Origin: a virus
IMG/VR virus record: IMGVR_UViG_3300009160_000032
Location: 1-64,000 of that record
Strand: one strand, 5' to 3'
Length of the DNA: 64,000 nt
Shown: in pieces, positions 1 through 7,618 of the stretch
Layout of the letters: every line of letters starts with the position of its first letter
How positions within the stretch are numbered: position 1 is the first letter of the stretch
The notes under the pieces: model-generated
The model's database searches: none
What the model was told of the DNA's origin: nothing
What the model saw: the letters and a program-made list of their open reading frames with translations, nothing else
Position numbers and translations under genes: made by a program

Positions 1-24
1 CCAAGGTAAAAATTTTTCTTTCAT
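1..24 (-). CDS. start of a late gene running off the window (partial)
   Basis: An ATG at 24-22 opens a frame reading MKEKFLPW to the edge of the window. The start is supported mainly by context: it follows an intrinsic terminator and a TATTTATTA motif that ends 16 nt before the ATG, the same arrangement seen before other late genes here. Only eight codons are visible, so the product is unknown. Confidence 0.45.
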
Positions 25-40
25 ATTAATAAACTATACT

Positions 41-49
41 TAATAAATA
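41..49 (-). promoter_or_regulatory. putative late promoter motif TATTTATTA
   Basis: The minus strand reads TATTTATTA, 16 nt upstream of the ATG at 24 and directly behind the terminator of the preceding operon. It matches the TATTTATNA motif found before other virion genes in the window. Confidence 0.5.
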
Positions 50-63
50 TAAAAGATAAAGAA

Positions 64-88
64 AAACCCCCATTTTAGGTGGGGGTTT
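64..88. terminator. intrinsic terminator
   Basis: AAACCCCCA (64-72) pairs perfectly with TGGGGGTTT (80-88) around a 7-nt loop. On the minus strand the stem is followed by a T-rich tract (TTTTTCTTT). It lies about 27 nt beyond the stop codon of the zinc-ribbon gene and closes the small-gene operon that begins near 1561. Confidence 0.85.
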
Positions 89-114
89 ATATATGATAGG
101 GTTGTTATTTTAAA

Positions 115-561
115 TTAACGATCTTCAATTGTAAAACCAGAAGAATCAACTTCAGGACCATTGTTAATTAACATTTCAACTTTGATCTCACCATCAACAA
201 ATCTTGACACAGAACAGAATTCAATTTCAACATCCTCATTAAGATTTAATTTAAATTCATTATATTGTTCCTCAGTTTCAAAAGAACCACACTGAGTTGC
301 TGGTGATTGATAAACTTTTAACCGGTAAGAACCGTATGGATTTTTTAATTCATTAGTTTCCCATATTAGATTATCAAAAGTGTAATTTTCAGTACCATCC
401 TCGGTAAGAAATTTACCATCCTCACCTCTTTTATAAAATCCAGATCTATGATATCCACAATTGTTACAATTTAAATATTCTTCTCCTGTTTTGTAATAGA
501 AATCACTAAAGGCTTCTTGTTTACAATTTGGACATTCAATAAAGTCAATTACACTTCCCAT
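115..561 (-). CDS. small zinc-ribbon protein of unknown function
   Basis: A 148-residue protein. Near the N-terminus it has two CxxC pairs (C10-x2-C13 and C32-x2-C35) separated by 18 residues, a typical zinc ribbon, followed by an acidic, mostly beta-like region rich in aromatic residues. No catalytic motif is visible. It is the last gene of a four-gene run of small proteins (1561 to 115) that ends at the 64-88 terminator. Zinc ribbons of this size in phages often bind nucleic acid or modify host transcription, but nothing here proves that role. Confidence 0.7.
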   Translation of the reverse strand: MGSVIDFIECPNCKQEAFSDFYYKTGEEYLNCNNCGYHRSGFYKRGEDGKFLTEDGTENYTFDNLIWETNELKNPYGSYRLKVYQSPATQCGSFETEEQYNEFKLNLNEDVEIEFCSVSRFVDGEIKVEMLINNGPEVDSSGFTIEDR

Positions 562-580
562 TTTAATTTATATATTTTTA

Positions 581-763
581 TTAATTTTTATTTTTCCATT
601 CTTTCCAAGTATCAAAGTCCTTGAGTTTCTCCATCTCTTCTTCCATCCATTTAGCTCCTGATATAAACATATCTTTCCAATAACCTGCATCTGATGGTCG
701 ATGATAAGGGTATTTCCTATCTAATACTTTAGTAGCTGCTTCTTCAACTGTTTCTTTTTCCAT
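581..763 (-). CDS. small conserved phage protein (GAKW motif), function unknown
   Basis: A 60-residue, highly charged protein. Its middle has the pattern F-I-S-G-A-K-W-M-E-E-E-M, which resembles a FxxGAKW signature that I recall in short hypothetical proteins of Bacteroidota phages and prophages. The rest looks helical, with a C-terminus rich in lysine and tryptophan. It sits between two other small genes with gaps of 11-19 nt, so it is probably co-transcribed with them from the promoter at 1585-1615. Function unknown. Confidence 0.65.
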   Translation of the reverse strand: MEKETVEEAATKVLDRKYPYHRPSDAGYWKDMFISGAKWMEEEMEKLKDFDTWKEWKNKN

Positions 764-774
764 ATCACTTATTT

Positions 775-1110
775 TTATTTTGTTTCAACTACGTATTTTC
801 TTCCTTCTTTTTCTAATTTCCCGACAAAATCATTTTCGTGATTAATACCACCATAAAAACCACTTCCGTCCGACCAAACACCTTTTTTATTATTTTTATA
901 AACCATTTCACCATCGAATGTAATATATTCAGGTTGGTCATTTTTAGTCAAAGCGTAAGCTCTTGTCATTTCTCTCTTCTCAGATGGTGAGTAATTACCT
1001 GACCAATCTTGACGACACATAAATGTTGCTTGTCCAACAACAACCTTCTCTCCGTTGAAGGTTGCGTTCTTATCAAATTTTTTCTTGTAGGTATAAATGT
1101 AGGTTCCCAT
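775..1110 (-). CDS. small hypothetical protein
   Basis: A 111-residue protein starting MGTYIYTYKK. A longer reading from 1182 exists but would overlap the upstream gene by over 60 nt; the ATG at 1110 leaves a 4-nt gap after the upstream stop and fits the operon spacing. The sequence is polar, with alternating aromatic and charged residues (WSDGSGFYGG near residue 80) that suggest a small beta-rich domain. No membrane segment, signal or catalytic motif is visible. Function unknown. Confidence 0.65.
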   Translation of the reverse strand: MGTYIYTYKKKFDKNATFNGEKVVVGQATFMCRQDWSGNYSPSEKREMTRAYALTKNDQPEYITFDGEMVYKNNKKGVWSDGSGFYGGINHENDFVGKLEKEGRKYVVETK

Positions 1111-1114
1111 AATT

Positions 1115-1561
1115 TTAATTTTGTTTAAATGATTTGTCTGCCCAAGTTTTTGCTCCCATTCTACCCCACAATTCCATGTCACACATATCAGGGAATGACT
1201 CTCTCATAGTTCCTACGGTTAACACGTCCAAGAACCCTTTGTCGATTGAGTACCATTTACCTCCTTTGACAGTGTAAACGTTCATCCAGTATCCGTACTC
1301 ATTTTTTGCTTGGATATTAACCAATGAGTTTTTTTGGTATCCACGGATTACTGATTCTGCGGTTCCTTTAGTGTCGTGGATATTGATAAACCCTGCCTGA
1401 CATTTATTTGCGATACGGAATTCGTATTCTTTGTTCACATCTTTAAGGTGGTTAGATACCCCAACGGTAATTCTTTTACCTTTGATGTTTGTGTTAAAAG
1501 ATCCGTAGAATACATCTCCGGACATTATCCCTTCAGTTACTTTGATGATGTCAGTTGTCAT
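1115..1561 (-). CDS. small hypothetical protein, first gene of an early-type operon
   Basis: A 148-residue protein starting MTTDIIKVTEG at 1561. A longer frame begins at 1618 but would run through the promoter, so the shorter start is preferred. The sequence is soluble and mixed alpha/beta, with repeated G-x-W and Y-W-M patterns in its second half. It begins about 24 nt downstream of a Bacteroidota-type promoter at 1585-1615. Its codons look somewhat more GC-rich than those of its neighbours. Function unknown. Confidence 0.65.
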   Translation of the reverse strand: MTTDIIKVTEGIMSGDVFYGSFNTNIKGKRITVGVSNHLKDVNKEYEFRIANKCQAGFINIHDTKGTAESVIRGYQKNSLVNIQAKNEYGYWMNVYTVKGGKWYSIDKGFLDVLTVGTMRESFPDMCDMELWGRMGAKTWADKSFKQN

Positions 1562-1584
1562 AATATTTCGTTTTAGATACATTA

Positions 1585-1615
1585 CAAAGGTAATGATTTT
1601 TTTTAAACCACCAAA
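1585..1615 (-). promoter_or_regulatory. host-type promoter, TTTG-N19-TACCTTTG
   Basis: On the minus strand TTTG (1615-1612) is followed after 19 nt by TACCTTTG (1592-1585). This matches the Bacteroidota primary-sigma consensus TTTG ... TAnnTTTG exactly. It lies in the only sizeable gap (1562-1635) between the sigma factor gene and the four-gene small operon and points into the latter. Confidence 0.75.
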
Positions 1616-1635
1616 CAAAAAGTATGAAAAATTAT

Positions 1636-2436
1636 TTAAATATATTCAAATAATACAGAACCACCATTTCTAAGTCTTCGTAACGCTTTTTCTTTAATCT
1701 GTCTAACTCTTTCTTTTGTTAGGCCAAAATCAGTCCCAATGTCCTCAAGGGTTCTTGGTGTTCCTGTTAACCCAAAATAATCTCCAACAATTATTTTTTC
1801 ACGATCGTCTAAAACATTTAACAAAGACATTAATTTATCTTTTAATAAATCTTTAGTATTAAATGCTGAATCAGGTTGTTCGGCATCTGGGTTTGAGATC
1901 ATGTCAATTAAAGTATCTCCTTCATCATTAATTTTCATATCTAAATCAATTATTGATGGTAAAGATGAGAACTTATCTTCAAGTTTTTTACCTGTTTGTT
2001 CTAACTCTTTCTTTGCTCTTTGTAGATCCTGAACAACATTAACTGGTAGTCTTATTGTTCTTGCGTTATCATTTAATGATTGGATTATAGATTGTTTAAC
2101 CCACCACACTGCGTATGAGATAAATCTTAAGTCCTTATTCCAATCAAAGTGTTTAATTGCCTTCATAAGACCTAAATTACCTTCAGCGATTAAATCTGAA
2201 AGATCCAATCCTTGGTTTTGGTATTGTTTTGCGACTGTTATCACAAAACGTAAGTTACCTCTAAGTAATTCTTCCTCAATTTGTTTTCTTTGGTCCACAC
2301 TTATTTCATCTGACTTCATAAGTTTTGCCATTTCCTTTTCTCTATCGGGAGTCATAACTTTTATTTTCCTAATGTCTTTAAGGTAGTGTTGAATTTCTTC
2401 TTGGTTTATTGGTGCCCCAACATTTTTGTCTTTCAT
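1636..2436 (-). CDS. RNA polymerase sigma factor, sigma-70 family, primary-like
   Basis: A 266-residue sigma factor. Region 1.2 (about 12-45, YLKDIRK), region 2 (about 59-130, including NLRFV, LIAEGNLGL, the -10 recognition helix with ISYAVWWVKQSI, and RTIRLP) and region 4 (about 200-257, with the helix-turn-helix TLEDIGTDFGLTKERVRQI) are all clear. There is no region 1.1, as in the short primary sigma factors of Bacteroidota, and the stretch between regions 2 and 4 is short, so domain 3 appears contracted. The start at 2436 (MKDKNV) follows the upstream stop by 1 nt; the longer start at 2463 would overlap it. It probably redirects host RNA polymerase to phage promoters. T4 instead uses the very short gp55. 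Confidence 0.93.
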   Translation of the reverse strand: MKDKNVGAPINQEEIQHYLKDIRKIKVMTPDREKEMAKLMKSDEISVDQRKQIEEELLRGNLRFVITVAKQYQNQGLDLSDLIAEGNLGLMKAIKHFDWNKDLRFISYAVWWVKQSIIQSLNDNARTIRLPVNVVQDLQRAKKELEQTGKKLEDKFSSLPSIIDLDMKINDEGDTLIDMISNPDAEQPDSAFNTKDLLKDKLMSLLNVLDDREKIIVGDYFGLTGTPRTLEDIGTDFGLTKERVRQIKEKALRRLRNGGSVLFEYI

Positions 2437-2437
2437 A

Positions 2438-2968
2438 TTATACGTTTTTAGAATATTCGTCAAGTTTATTTTTTTCTGATTTAGTTAAAGAGTTAATACC
2501 ATTATCTGTTATTTTATCTAATATCTCATCAACTGTAAGGATACAAATATCTTCATTTTTTTCCTTATAATCAACAGATGATAGATAATTTTTTATAAAC
2601 TCCTCTTCGTTGAGTTCAATTTTAGGTAATTCAAAGATACCTTTATTACTTTTTCTTTTTTTCTTATTTGGATAAAGATCCATTAGGTGGTCTAAATTTT
2701 GTTTCTCAATATTACTTGCAAAATTCCTTCCTTTTGGGATTAAGAAGTACGTAAAGTCATCAAAGTCTTTACTAACTAATTCCAAATAGATATTCAATTC
2801 AGGAAATGACATTTCTGTTTCAAAATGGTAAACCGCGTTTGTATCACCAAAAACAAATTTAATTTCGTCTGATTTAACAATTGGACTTAATTCTTGAGCA
2901 ATTCCTCCAACAAATTCGGTTTTGTTTTTTTTATCGTCACAACGGTAGATAAATAAGATATATTTCAT
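2438..2968 (-). CDS. unknown protein co-transcribed with sigma factor; C-terminal DUF6576-like segment
   Basis: A 176-residue protein starting MKYILFIYRC; the longer frame to 3019 runs into the promoter and is rejected. The N-terminal ~95 residues look like a compact alpha/beta domain. A basic patch (KKKRKSNKG) follows. The last ~30 residues (DEILDKIT...SLTKSEKNKLDEYSK) closely resemble a short helical segment that I recall at the C-terminus of Bacteroidota rhomboid-like proteins (DUF6576). The gene ends 1 nt before the sigma factor start, so the two are expressed together. A role as sigma partner is possible but unproven. Confidence 0.7.
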   Translation of the reverse strand: MKYILFIYRCDDKKNKTEFVGGIAQELSPIVKSDEIKFVFGDTNAVYHFETEMSFPELNIYLELVSKDFDDFTYFLIPKGRNFASNIEKQNLDHLMDLYPNKKKRKSNKGIFELPKIELNEEEFIKNYLSSVDYKEKNEDICILTVDEILDKITDNGINSLTKSEKNKLDEYSKNV

Positions 2969-3016
2969 TTTTATAATTTTCGTAAGAATTAAAACAACTA
3001 TACTGTTATTGTTGTA

Positions 3017-3046
3017 CAAATATAGTTGTTTTTTTTTGATTTACAG
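3017..3046 (-). promoter_or_regulatory. probable host-type promoter with -7 element TATATTTG
   Basis: TATATTTG (3024-3017, minus) matches TAnnTTTG exactly, with CTG instead of TTG 19 nt further upstream (3046-3044). It lies 48 nt before the ATG of the gene that precedes the sigma factor. A weaker TATTTATTC occurs at 3065-3057. Confidence 0.55.
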
Positions 3047-3073
3047 AATTTTTAATGAATAAATATTTTTTAA

Positions 3074-5449
3074 TTATTTTGATAGTCTTGAGACATTATT
3101 TTGTTTGGATATCTTAACCGTTGAGTCTGCCCATTGATTAACCAAAGGATTGTGCGAAATAAGGAATATCTTATCAAAATATGTCTTAATTTTGATGAAA
3201 AATTCGGAAACCATTTCTAAATTATCGTTAGATATTTTACCAAATACCTCATCAAAGACAACAACATTTGGTTTTGGTAACGAACAAACCTTACTTAATA
3301 CCGATCTTAACGCTAACGAAGCAATTGTTTTTTCGTAACCTGAACCTGAAACCATCAATTTTTCAATACCAGTTCCATTATCAACCATAATAAATTCAAC
3401 CTCACTTTTATCATTAATTCTCACCTCCAATTTAAAATATGAACTATCTTCCATTAATCTTTGTAATTCAGAATTAATTAGTGGCATCATAGTTTTCATT
3501 ATTGATTTTGATACCCCATTTTTTCCGTAAGATTCAAGATACATTTTATAAATTTTATCTTTTTCGTCCTCTTCTTTTATTTTAACGATTAATTTTTTAT
3601 TATGTTCTATTTTTTCTTCATTTGTTTTTATATTGTATTCACAGTTAGATATTTCAGTGTTCTTATTCTTTTTTAATCTATCTAATTCCTCTAAACGAAG
3701 ATCTGCCTTTATTAATTGACCGTCTATTTGGGTATTTAATTTGATCTTGTCTTGTACTTCGGACCATCTTTTTAATTTATCATTTAAACCATTAATCTTA
3801 AGGTCACAACTTTCCACACTTAAATCATATTTTTCTTTGATTAATTTGTTTTTTTCATACTCATCAAATTCTTTTTTAAGTCTAACAAATGTTTGTTCTG
3901 TGCCGGTTAAAACCTGCATTATGGTATAAATTTGGTCTTTTTGCATGATATAACCATCAAGTTCGGCAATTTTAGATTGTGTGATTGAGGCCATCATTAA
4001 GTCAATTCCACAGTGTTCACATTTGATTCCACCGTCAACAGAACTCTTTAATTCTTCAATTGATTTAATCTTACTTTCAACCTCAACCATTTGTTTAAAT
4101 GATTTGTTGTATTCATCTTTAACTTTATCGTGATCATCCTCATAATAAAACGAAGATGGTTCAATAACTTTAAGTTCGGTTAACTTAACTAAGAATTCTT
4201 CTTTTTCTTTTTTTAACTTAACAACCTCGTCTTGAGTTTTATCAGGGTTCATCAGAGCAATTTCTTTATCAATGTCGTTATGTTTTTTCTTTAACATATC
4301 GTCACGATATTCTTTACCTTTGGATATCTTATCTTCGATGTCCTCTAGTTCTTTTTTGTTTTCCTCAATCTGATCATTGTATTCAACAATTTTAGTCGCA
4401 TAAGTTTCTATATCCGTTTTTAATTGTTCAGAACTATACAAATTTGATAGTTTTGATTTTCCAAACGAACTATATATTTCTTTCGCGACCTCCTCTTTCC
4501 TTTTTAAAAACTCAAGACCCATAAATCTTGATAGGACTTGCCCTCTTGCAGTTGGTTTTGACTCCAACAACTCTTCAAGATTTGTCGAAGTTGTAAGTAT
4601 TGTCATTAAAAAATCTTCTTTTGTTCCAATAGAATTTTTAATGAAAGCTTCGGTTTCTCTTCTTTGTTCACCAGTAAAATTTTGTAAACTACCGTCGGAA
4701 AGTTTTTTAAAGAAATCTAATTCTGTTTTTACATTCCAATCACCTTTTTTTGATTTCTTTCTTTCAATTTTTCTTAAGATTATATAATCTTCACCATCAA
4801 TTGTGATTTCACCTTTAACAACTACCGAGTCTTTATCGGTAAATCGATTAAAGATTTCTTCGGCCTTGGTTGTTTTTGTTGTCTCATTAAAGAATAAGAA
4901 CATTAATAAGTCCACAGACAAAACTGTTTTCCCTCCAAAATTTGGTGGGTCGGACTCAACAACAATTAATCCATTTAAAGTATCAAAATTTAATTTTTGA
5001 TTTTCACCATAGGATAGAAAATTTGAGAACTCAATATTTCTAATGTACCATTTTTTAAATTGGGTTACATCAACGTCACCTTCTTCCATTTTATGTTCTA
5101 CAGTTCTGTTTAGATCTAATATTTGGTCTAAGTTTTTATCATAACCTTTAGATTGTAAAAAATTTTTCAAAAGATCTATTTGATAATTACTATCAGTGAT
5201 ATTAACAGACACATCAACTGTTTGCATTGTTTCTTGATCTACGTTTTTAACTTTTGTTAATACGTTGACGTTTGTTGTATTATATTTTTTTTGAAAATAG
5301 TATTTAACACTTTTAATTTTATCTTGAGTAAAATTTTCTTGTAAGTCCTCCCAAACAACTTGTATTGTTGGGTTTTCAAACTTAGTAAAGTCTAAATCTT
5401 TTATCATAATTTTGTAGTTGTATATTTTTGGTGGATTAAAGAGATCCAT
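3074..5449 (-). CDS. 46: gp46-like recombination endonuclease subunit (Rad50/SbcC ATPase)
   Basis: A 791-residue SMC-like ATPase. A Walker A-like loop SDPPNFGGKT lies at 166-175. Two long coiled-coil arms flank a zinc hook CEHC near 476-479. The ABC signature is VSGSGYEK (near 700), followed by Walker B VVVFDEVFG (near 730) and the switch histidine in LISHNP. With gp47 it should form the Mre11-Rad50-type complex that resects DNA ends for recombination-dependent replication. Oddity: about 130 residues precede the start of the ATPase head (WYIRNIEFSNF), an extension that T4 gp46 (about 560 residues) lacks. It is the last gene of the gp47 operon and starts 3 nt after the upstream stop. Confidence 0.93.
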   Translation of the reverse strand: MDLFNPPKIYNYKIMIKDLDFTKFENPTIQVVWEDLQENFTQDKIKSVKYYFQKKYNTTNVNVLTKVKNVDQETMQTVDVSVNITDSNYQIDLLKNFLQSKGYDKNLDQILDLNRTVEHKMEEGDVDVTQFKKWYIRNIEFSNFLSYGENQKLNFDTLNGLIVVESDPPNFGGKTVLSVDLLMFLFFNETTKTTKAEEIFNRFTDKDSVVVKGEITIDGEDYIILRKIERKKSKKGDWNVKTELDFFKKLSDGSLQNFTGEQRRETEAFIKNSIGTKEDFLMTILTTSTNLEELLESKPTARGQVLSRFMGLEFLKRKEEVAKEIYSSFGKSKLSNLYSSEQLKTDIETYATKIVEYNDQIEENKKELEDIEDKISKGKEYRDDMLKKKHNDIDKEIALMNPDKTQDEVVKLKKEKEEFLVKLTELKVIEPSSFYYEDDHDKVKDEYNKSFKQMVEVESKIKSIEELKSSVDGGIKCEHCGIDLMMASITQSKIAELDGYIMQKDQIYTIMQVLTGTEQTFVRLKKEFDEYEKNKLIKEKYDLSVESCDLKINGLNDKLKRWSEVQDKIKLNTQIDGQLIKADLRLEELDRLKKNKNTEISNCEYNIKTNEEKIEHNKKLIVKIKEEDEKDKIYKMYLESYGKNGVSKSIMKTMMPLINSELQRLMEDSSYFKLEVRINDKSEVEFIMVDNGTGIEKLMVSGSGYEKTIASLALRSVLSKVCSLPKPNVVVFDEVFGKISNDNLEMVSEFFIKIKTYFDKIFLISHNPLVNQWADSTVKISKQNNVSRLSK

Positions 5450-5452
5450 TTA

Positions 5453-5686
5453 TTATTTGTCTTCTTCCTTATTTTCTTCATTAATTTCAGGAGTATCTTG
5501 ATCAACAACATTAAAAGTTAATGGTTGTCCCGATAAACTAACGTCAACCCCATTATTTTCTTGTAATCTTTCTATTTGTTGTTTCATTAAGATATCAAAT
5601 GCTTTTTGCATTCCTGATTTTTGTTCTTTTACTTTTGCATTTCTTTTTGCAACCTTTGCTCTGTGTTCTTTATCTTTTTTTCCCAT
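5453..5686 (-). CDS. small basic/acidic hypothetical protein
   Basis: A 77-residue protein with a strongly basic N-terminus (KKDKEHRAKVAKRNAKVKEQK) and an acidic, disordered C-terminus ending EENKEEDK. The middle holds a short helix (AFDILMKQQIERLQ). The charge split suggests a small nucleic-acid-associated or adaptor protein, but no family is recognised with confidence. It lies 3 nt upstream of gp46 in the gp47-gp46 operon. Confidence 0.6.
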   Translation of the reverse strand: MGKKDKEHRAKVAKRNAKVKEQKSGMQKAFDILMKQQIERLQENNGVDVSLSGQPLTFNVVDQDTPEINEENKEEDK

Positions 5687-5698
5687 TTTATTTATTAT

Positions 5699-6100
5699 TT
5701 AATCGTTTAAAATTTGTTCTTCAGTTTCTGTTGTTTCTTCAACATATTGATTTTGTTTCATTGGTCTGTTTTCTTCAAACCATTCAATTATAGAATTTAT
5801 TGCCCACACAAAACCTGCGGATAATATCCCATCAAAAAATACCGATAAATATTTATTAAGTCCAATGAAACAAGTGTTCGGAGAAAAGTACGCCAAGGAC
5901 AGGAAGAACCCTACCCAAGTAGATGTACATAAAACACAAGATATTAATTCAGATAAAAATTTACCAAAGTGATTAAAGGGAGCATATTTATTATTTCCCC
6001 ATTTATGGATTGAGTTTCTTAATCCGTTAAATATTGACCCATAAACTAAAATGTTTGTCATACCATAGGCAACCATTGCCCAAATTACTAATTCTATCAT
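5699..6100 (-). CDS. small membrane protein with CxxC motif
   Basis: A 133-residue protein with three hydrophobic segments, at about 1-22, 50-72 and 86-110, and an acidic soluble tail (EETTETEEQILND). The second segment contains CVLCTSTWVG, a C-x2-C-x3-W-x-G pattern reminiscent of DUF1360-type membrane proteins found in phages and spore formers. Its ATG overlaps the stop of the coiled-coil gene by 4 nt, so the two are translationally coupled. Presumably it sits in the host inner membrane; its role beside recombination genes is unknown. Confidence 0.7.
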   Translation of the reverse strand: MIELVIWAMVAYGMTNILVYGSIFNGLRNSIHKWGNNKYAPFNHFGKFLSELISCVLCTSTWVGFFLSLAYFSPNTCFIGLNKYLSVFFDGILSAGFVWAINSIIEWFEENRPMKQNQYVEETTETEEQILND

Positions 6101-6747
6101 AATATATCTTTTAAGTTTGATCCTTTCATAAAAAATGCGTTCATCGCATTATTGTTAGGTTCTTTGTTTATTTTTTCTAACTCTTCTATTTTTTTATTTT
6201 TTTCTGAAATCTCTTTTCTTAATTTCTGTAGTGTCTCTTGAAGTAACTTTACTTGGTCGTCATCTTTTTTAATGTCTAAATTACGTCTAAGTTCGTCTAA
6301 CTCTTTATCCTTTTTAGACATCTCATAATGGAAAATATTTTCTATTTCTTCCGTCTTAGTGGAAAATATTTGTCTTTCTTTATCTAATTCTTCATCCTTT
6401 TTAGACATTTCTTCTTCCAACTGTTGTATTTTTAACAACAGTTCATTTTCACCTGTTTTGTCACTAATGTATTCTATTTTTGTGACAATTTTCTCAACTT
6501 CTTTAATAACTTCAACAGGTACTTCCACCCGTATTTCACGGATTACCTCAATTTCTACCTGTTTTTCACCAACAATACCCGTTTTTAAGTCTTTTTCACC
6601 TTCATTAAGTGTTTTACCCAAAAGCCCATAAACTTCAACATCTAACCCTTTTTTTATTGTTTTAATAATAAAACCGTTTACGTCGGTTATATCATTTAAT
6701 CTACAATAATTCCAAACTTTGTCTTTTAAGTCTTTTGGTAATTCCAT
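6097..6747 (-). CDS. coiled-coil protein in the gp46/gp47 operon
   Basis: A 216-residue protein. The N-terminal ~45 residues (LPKDLKDKVWNYCRLNDI ...) form a small helical domain. A V/E-rich stretch with repeated VEV/VEVP units (about 64-90) follows, then a long coiled coil (about 100-195) with heptad leucines and two similar KKDEELDKER / KKDKELDELR segments. It may bridge or scaffold partners, but no enzymatic motif is present. It starts 3 nt after the gp47 stop and overlaps the membrane protein gene by 4 nt. Confidence 0.7.
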   Translation of the reverse strand: MELPKDLKDKVWNYCRLNDITDVNGFIIKTIKKGLDVEVYGLLGKTLNEGEKDLKTGIVGEKQVEIEVIREIRVEVPVEVIKEVEKIVTKIEYISDKTGENELLLKIQQLEEEMSKKDEELDKERQIFSTKTEEIENIFHYEMSKKDKELDELRRNLDIKKDDDQVKLLQETLQKLRKEISEKNKKIEELEKINKEPNNNAMNAFFMKGSNLKDIL

Positions 6748-6750
6748 TAA

Positions 6751-7530
6751 TTAAAAATTTTGTATTTTTTCCGTTCCTTTTTCAATATCTTCAAATGACT
6801 TCATTGAGAATTTTAAAAAAGGTTTTGGGTTAAATAAGTCTCTATAAGTATAGTCGTTTGTTTCAACATTATAAACACCATAACCATGTCTACCGATACT
6901 TTCACCAATATTGTTTTGTATTGTTGATCCAATCATATAACCTTTACCTGTCTTAAACTTAAATTCCGCTCTTTTGTGAATATCTCCACATAAAACAACA
7001 TCAAGTCCATCAAACTTTTCAACATCATACGCCTCTTCCCCAAATTCGAAACCTAAATCAGTTTTAAGTCCTGATATTGGTCCATGGAATAATCCAACCT
7101 TAATTCCAGTTGCAACATTTAAATCAGGTGGTATGTTTCCTTGATATTGAGAATAGACACACCAACTTATATTTTCATCCTCATACACACCCCTATCTCT
7201 GTAATAAAATATATTTGGGTTGTTTAGTGAATTAATTACGGGTGAAAGTGCGTCTAATCTTTCTGTATTATTAACTAAGAAATCGTGATTACCTGGTATT
7301 ATAATTGTTGGTGCAATGTATGAACATTCTTTTAATATCCAAGAAACCATTTCAATAAGCTCAGGTGTCATTTGATTTTTAGAGTGTACTAAATCTCCCG
7401 TAAATACAATTCTATCAGGTTCAAGTTCTCTCCATTGATTAATAGCCTCTTCTAAAATTGATTTATATAAGTCGTGATCTTTAAATAATCTTATATGTAA
7501 ATCAGAAAAATGTATAATAGTTTTTATCAT
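6751..7530 (-). CDS. 47: gp47-like recombination nuclease (Mre11/SbcD phosphoesterase)
   Basis: A 259-residue calcineurin-like metallophosphoesterase. Metal-binding motifs are in order: HFSDLH (7-12), GDLVH (45-49), GNHD (80-83), a FHGP motif near 150 and CGDIHKR near 180. It is the nuclease partner of gp46 in processing of DNA ends. It is shorter than T4 gp47 (about 339 residues), so the C-terminal capping and coiled-coil-binding part appears reduced. The ATG at 7530 is preferred over a TTG at 7536. It is the first gene of a five-gene operon ending with gp46. A host-type promoter ends only 4 nt before the ATG, implying a leaderless transcript. Confidence 0.92.
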   Translation of the reverse strand: MIKTIIHFSDLHIRLFKDHDLYKSILEEAINQWRELEPDRIVFTGDLVHSKNQMTPELIEMVSWILKECSYIAPTIIIPGNHDFLVNNTERLDALSPVINSLNNPNIFYYRDRGVYEDENISWCVYSQYQGNIPPDLNVATGIKVGLFHGPISGLKTDLGFEFGEEAYDVEKFDGLDVVLCGDIHKRAEFKFKTGKGYMIGSTIQNNIGESIGRHGYGVYNVETNDYTYRDLFNPKPFLKFSMKSFEDIEKGTEKIQNF

Positions 7531-7534
7531 ACAC

Positions 7535-7565
7535 AAAATATAAACTATTTTAAATTAATTGTCAA
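7535..7565 (-). promoter_or_regulatory. host-type promoter TTG-N20-TATATTTTG for the gp47-gp46 operon
   Basis: TTG (7565-7563) and TATATTTT (7542-7535) on the minus strand are separated by exactly 20 nt. The same spacing and -7 box occur before primase and gp32. The -7 element lies 4 nt from the gp47 ATG. Confidence 0.7.
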
Positions 7566-7573
7566 TCAACAAA

Positions 7574-7598
7574 AAACCCACCTTTTTGGGGTGGGTTT
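7574..7598. terminator. intrinsic terminator
   Basis: AAACCCACC (7574-7582) pairs with GGTGGGTTT (7590-7598; GG at 7590-7591) around a 7-nt loop. On the minus strand a T6 run follows. It lies 20 nt beyond the stop of the 118-residue gene and separates it from the gp47 promoter. Confidence 0.85.
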
Positions 7599-7618
7599 AA
7601 TAATTCTTTTACTAAAAA

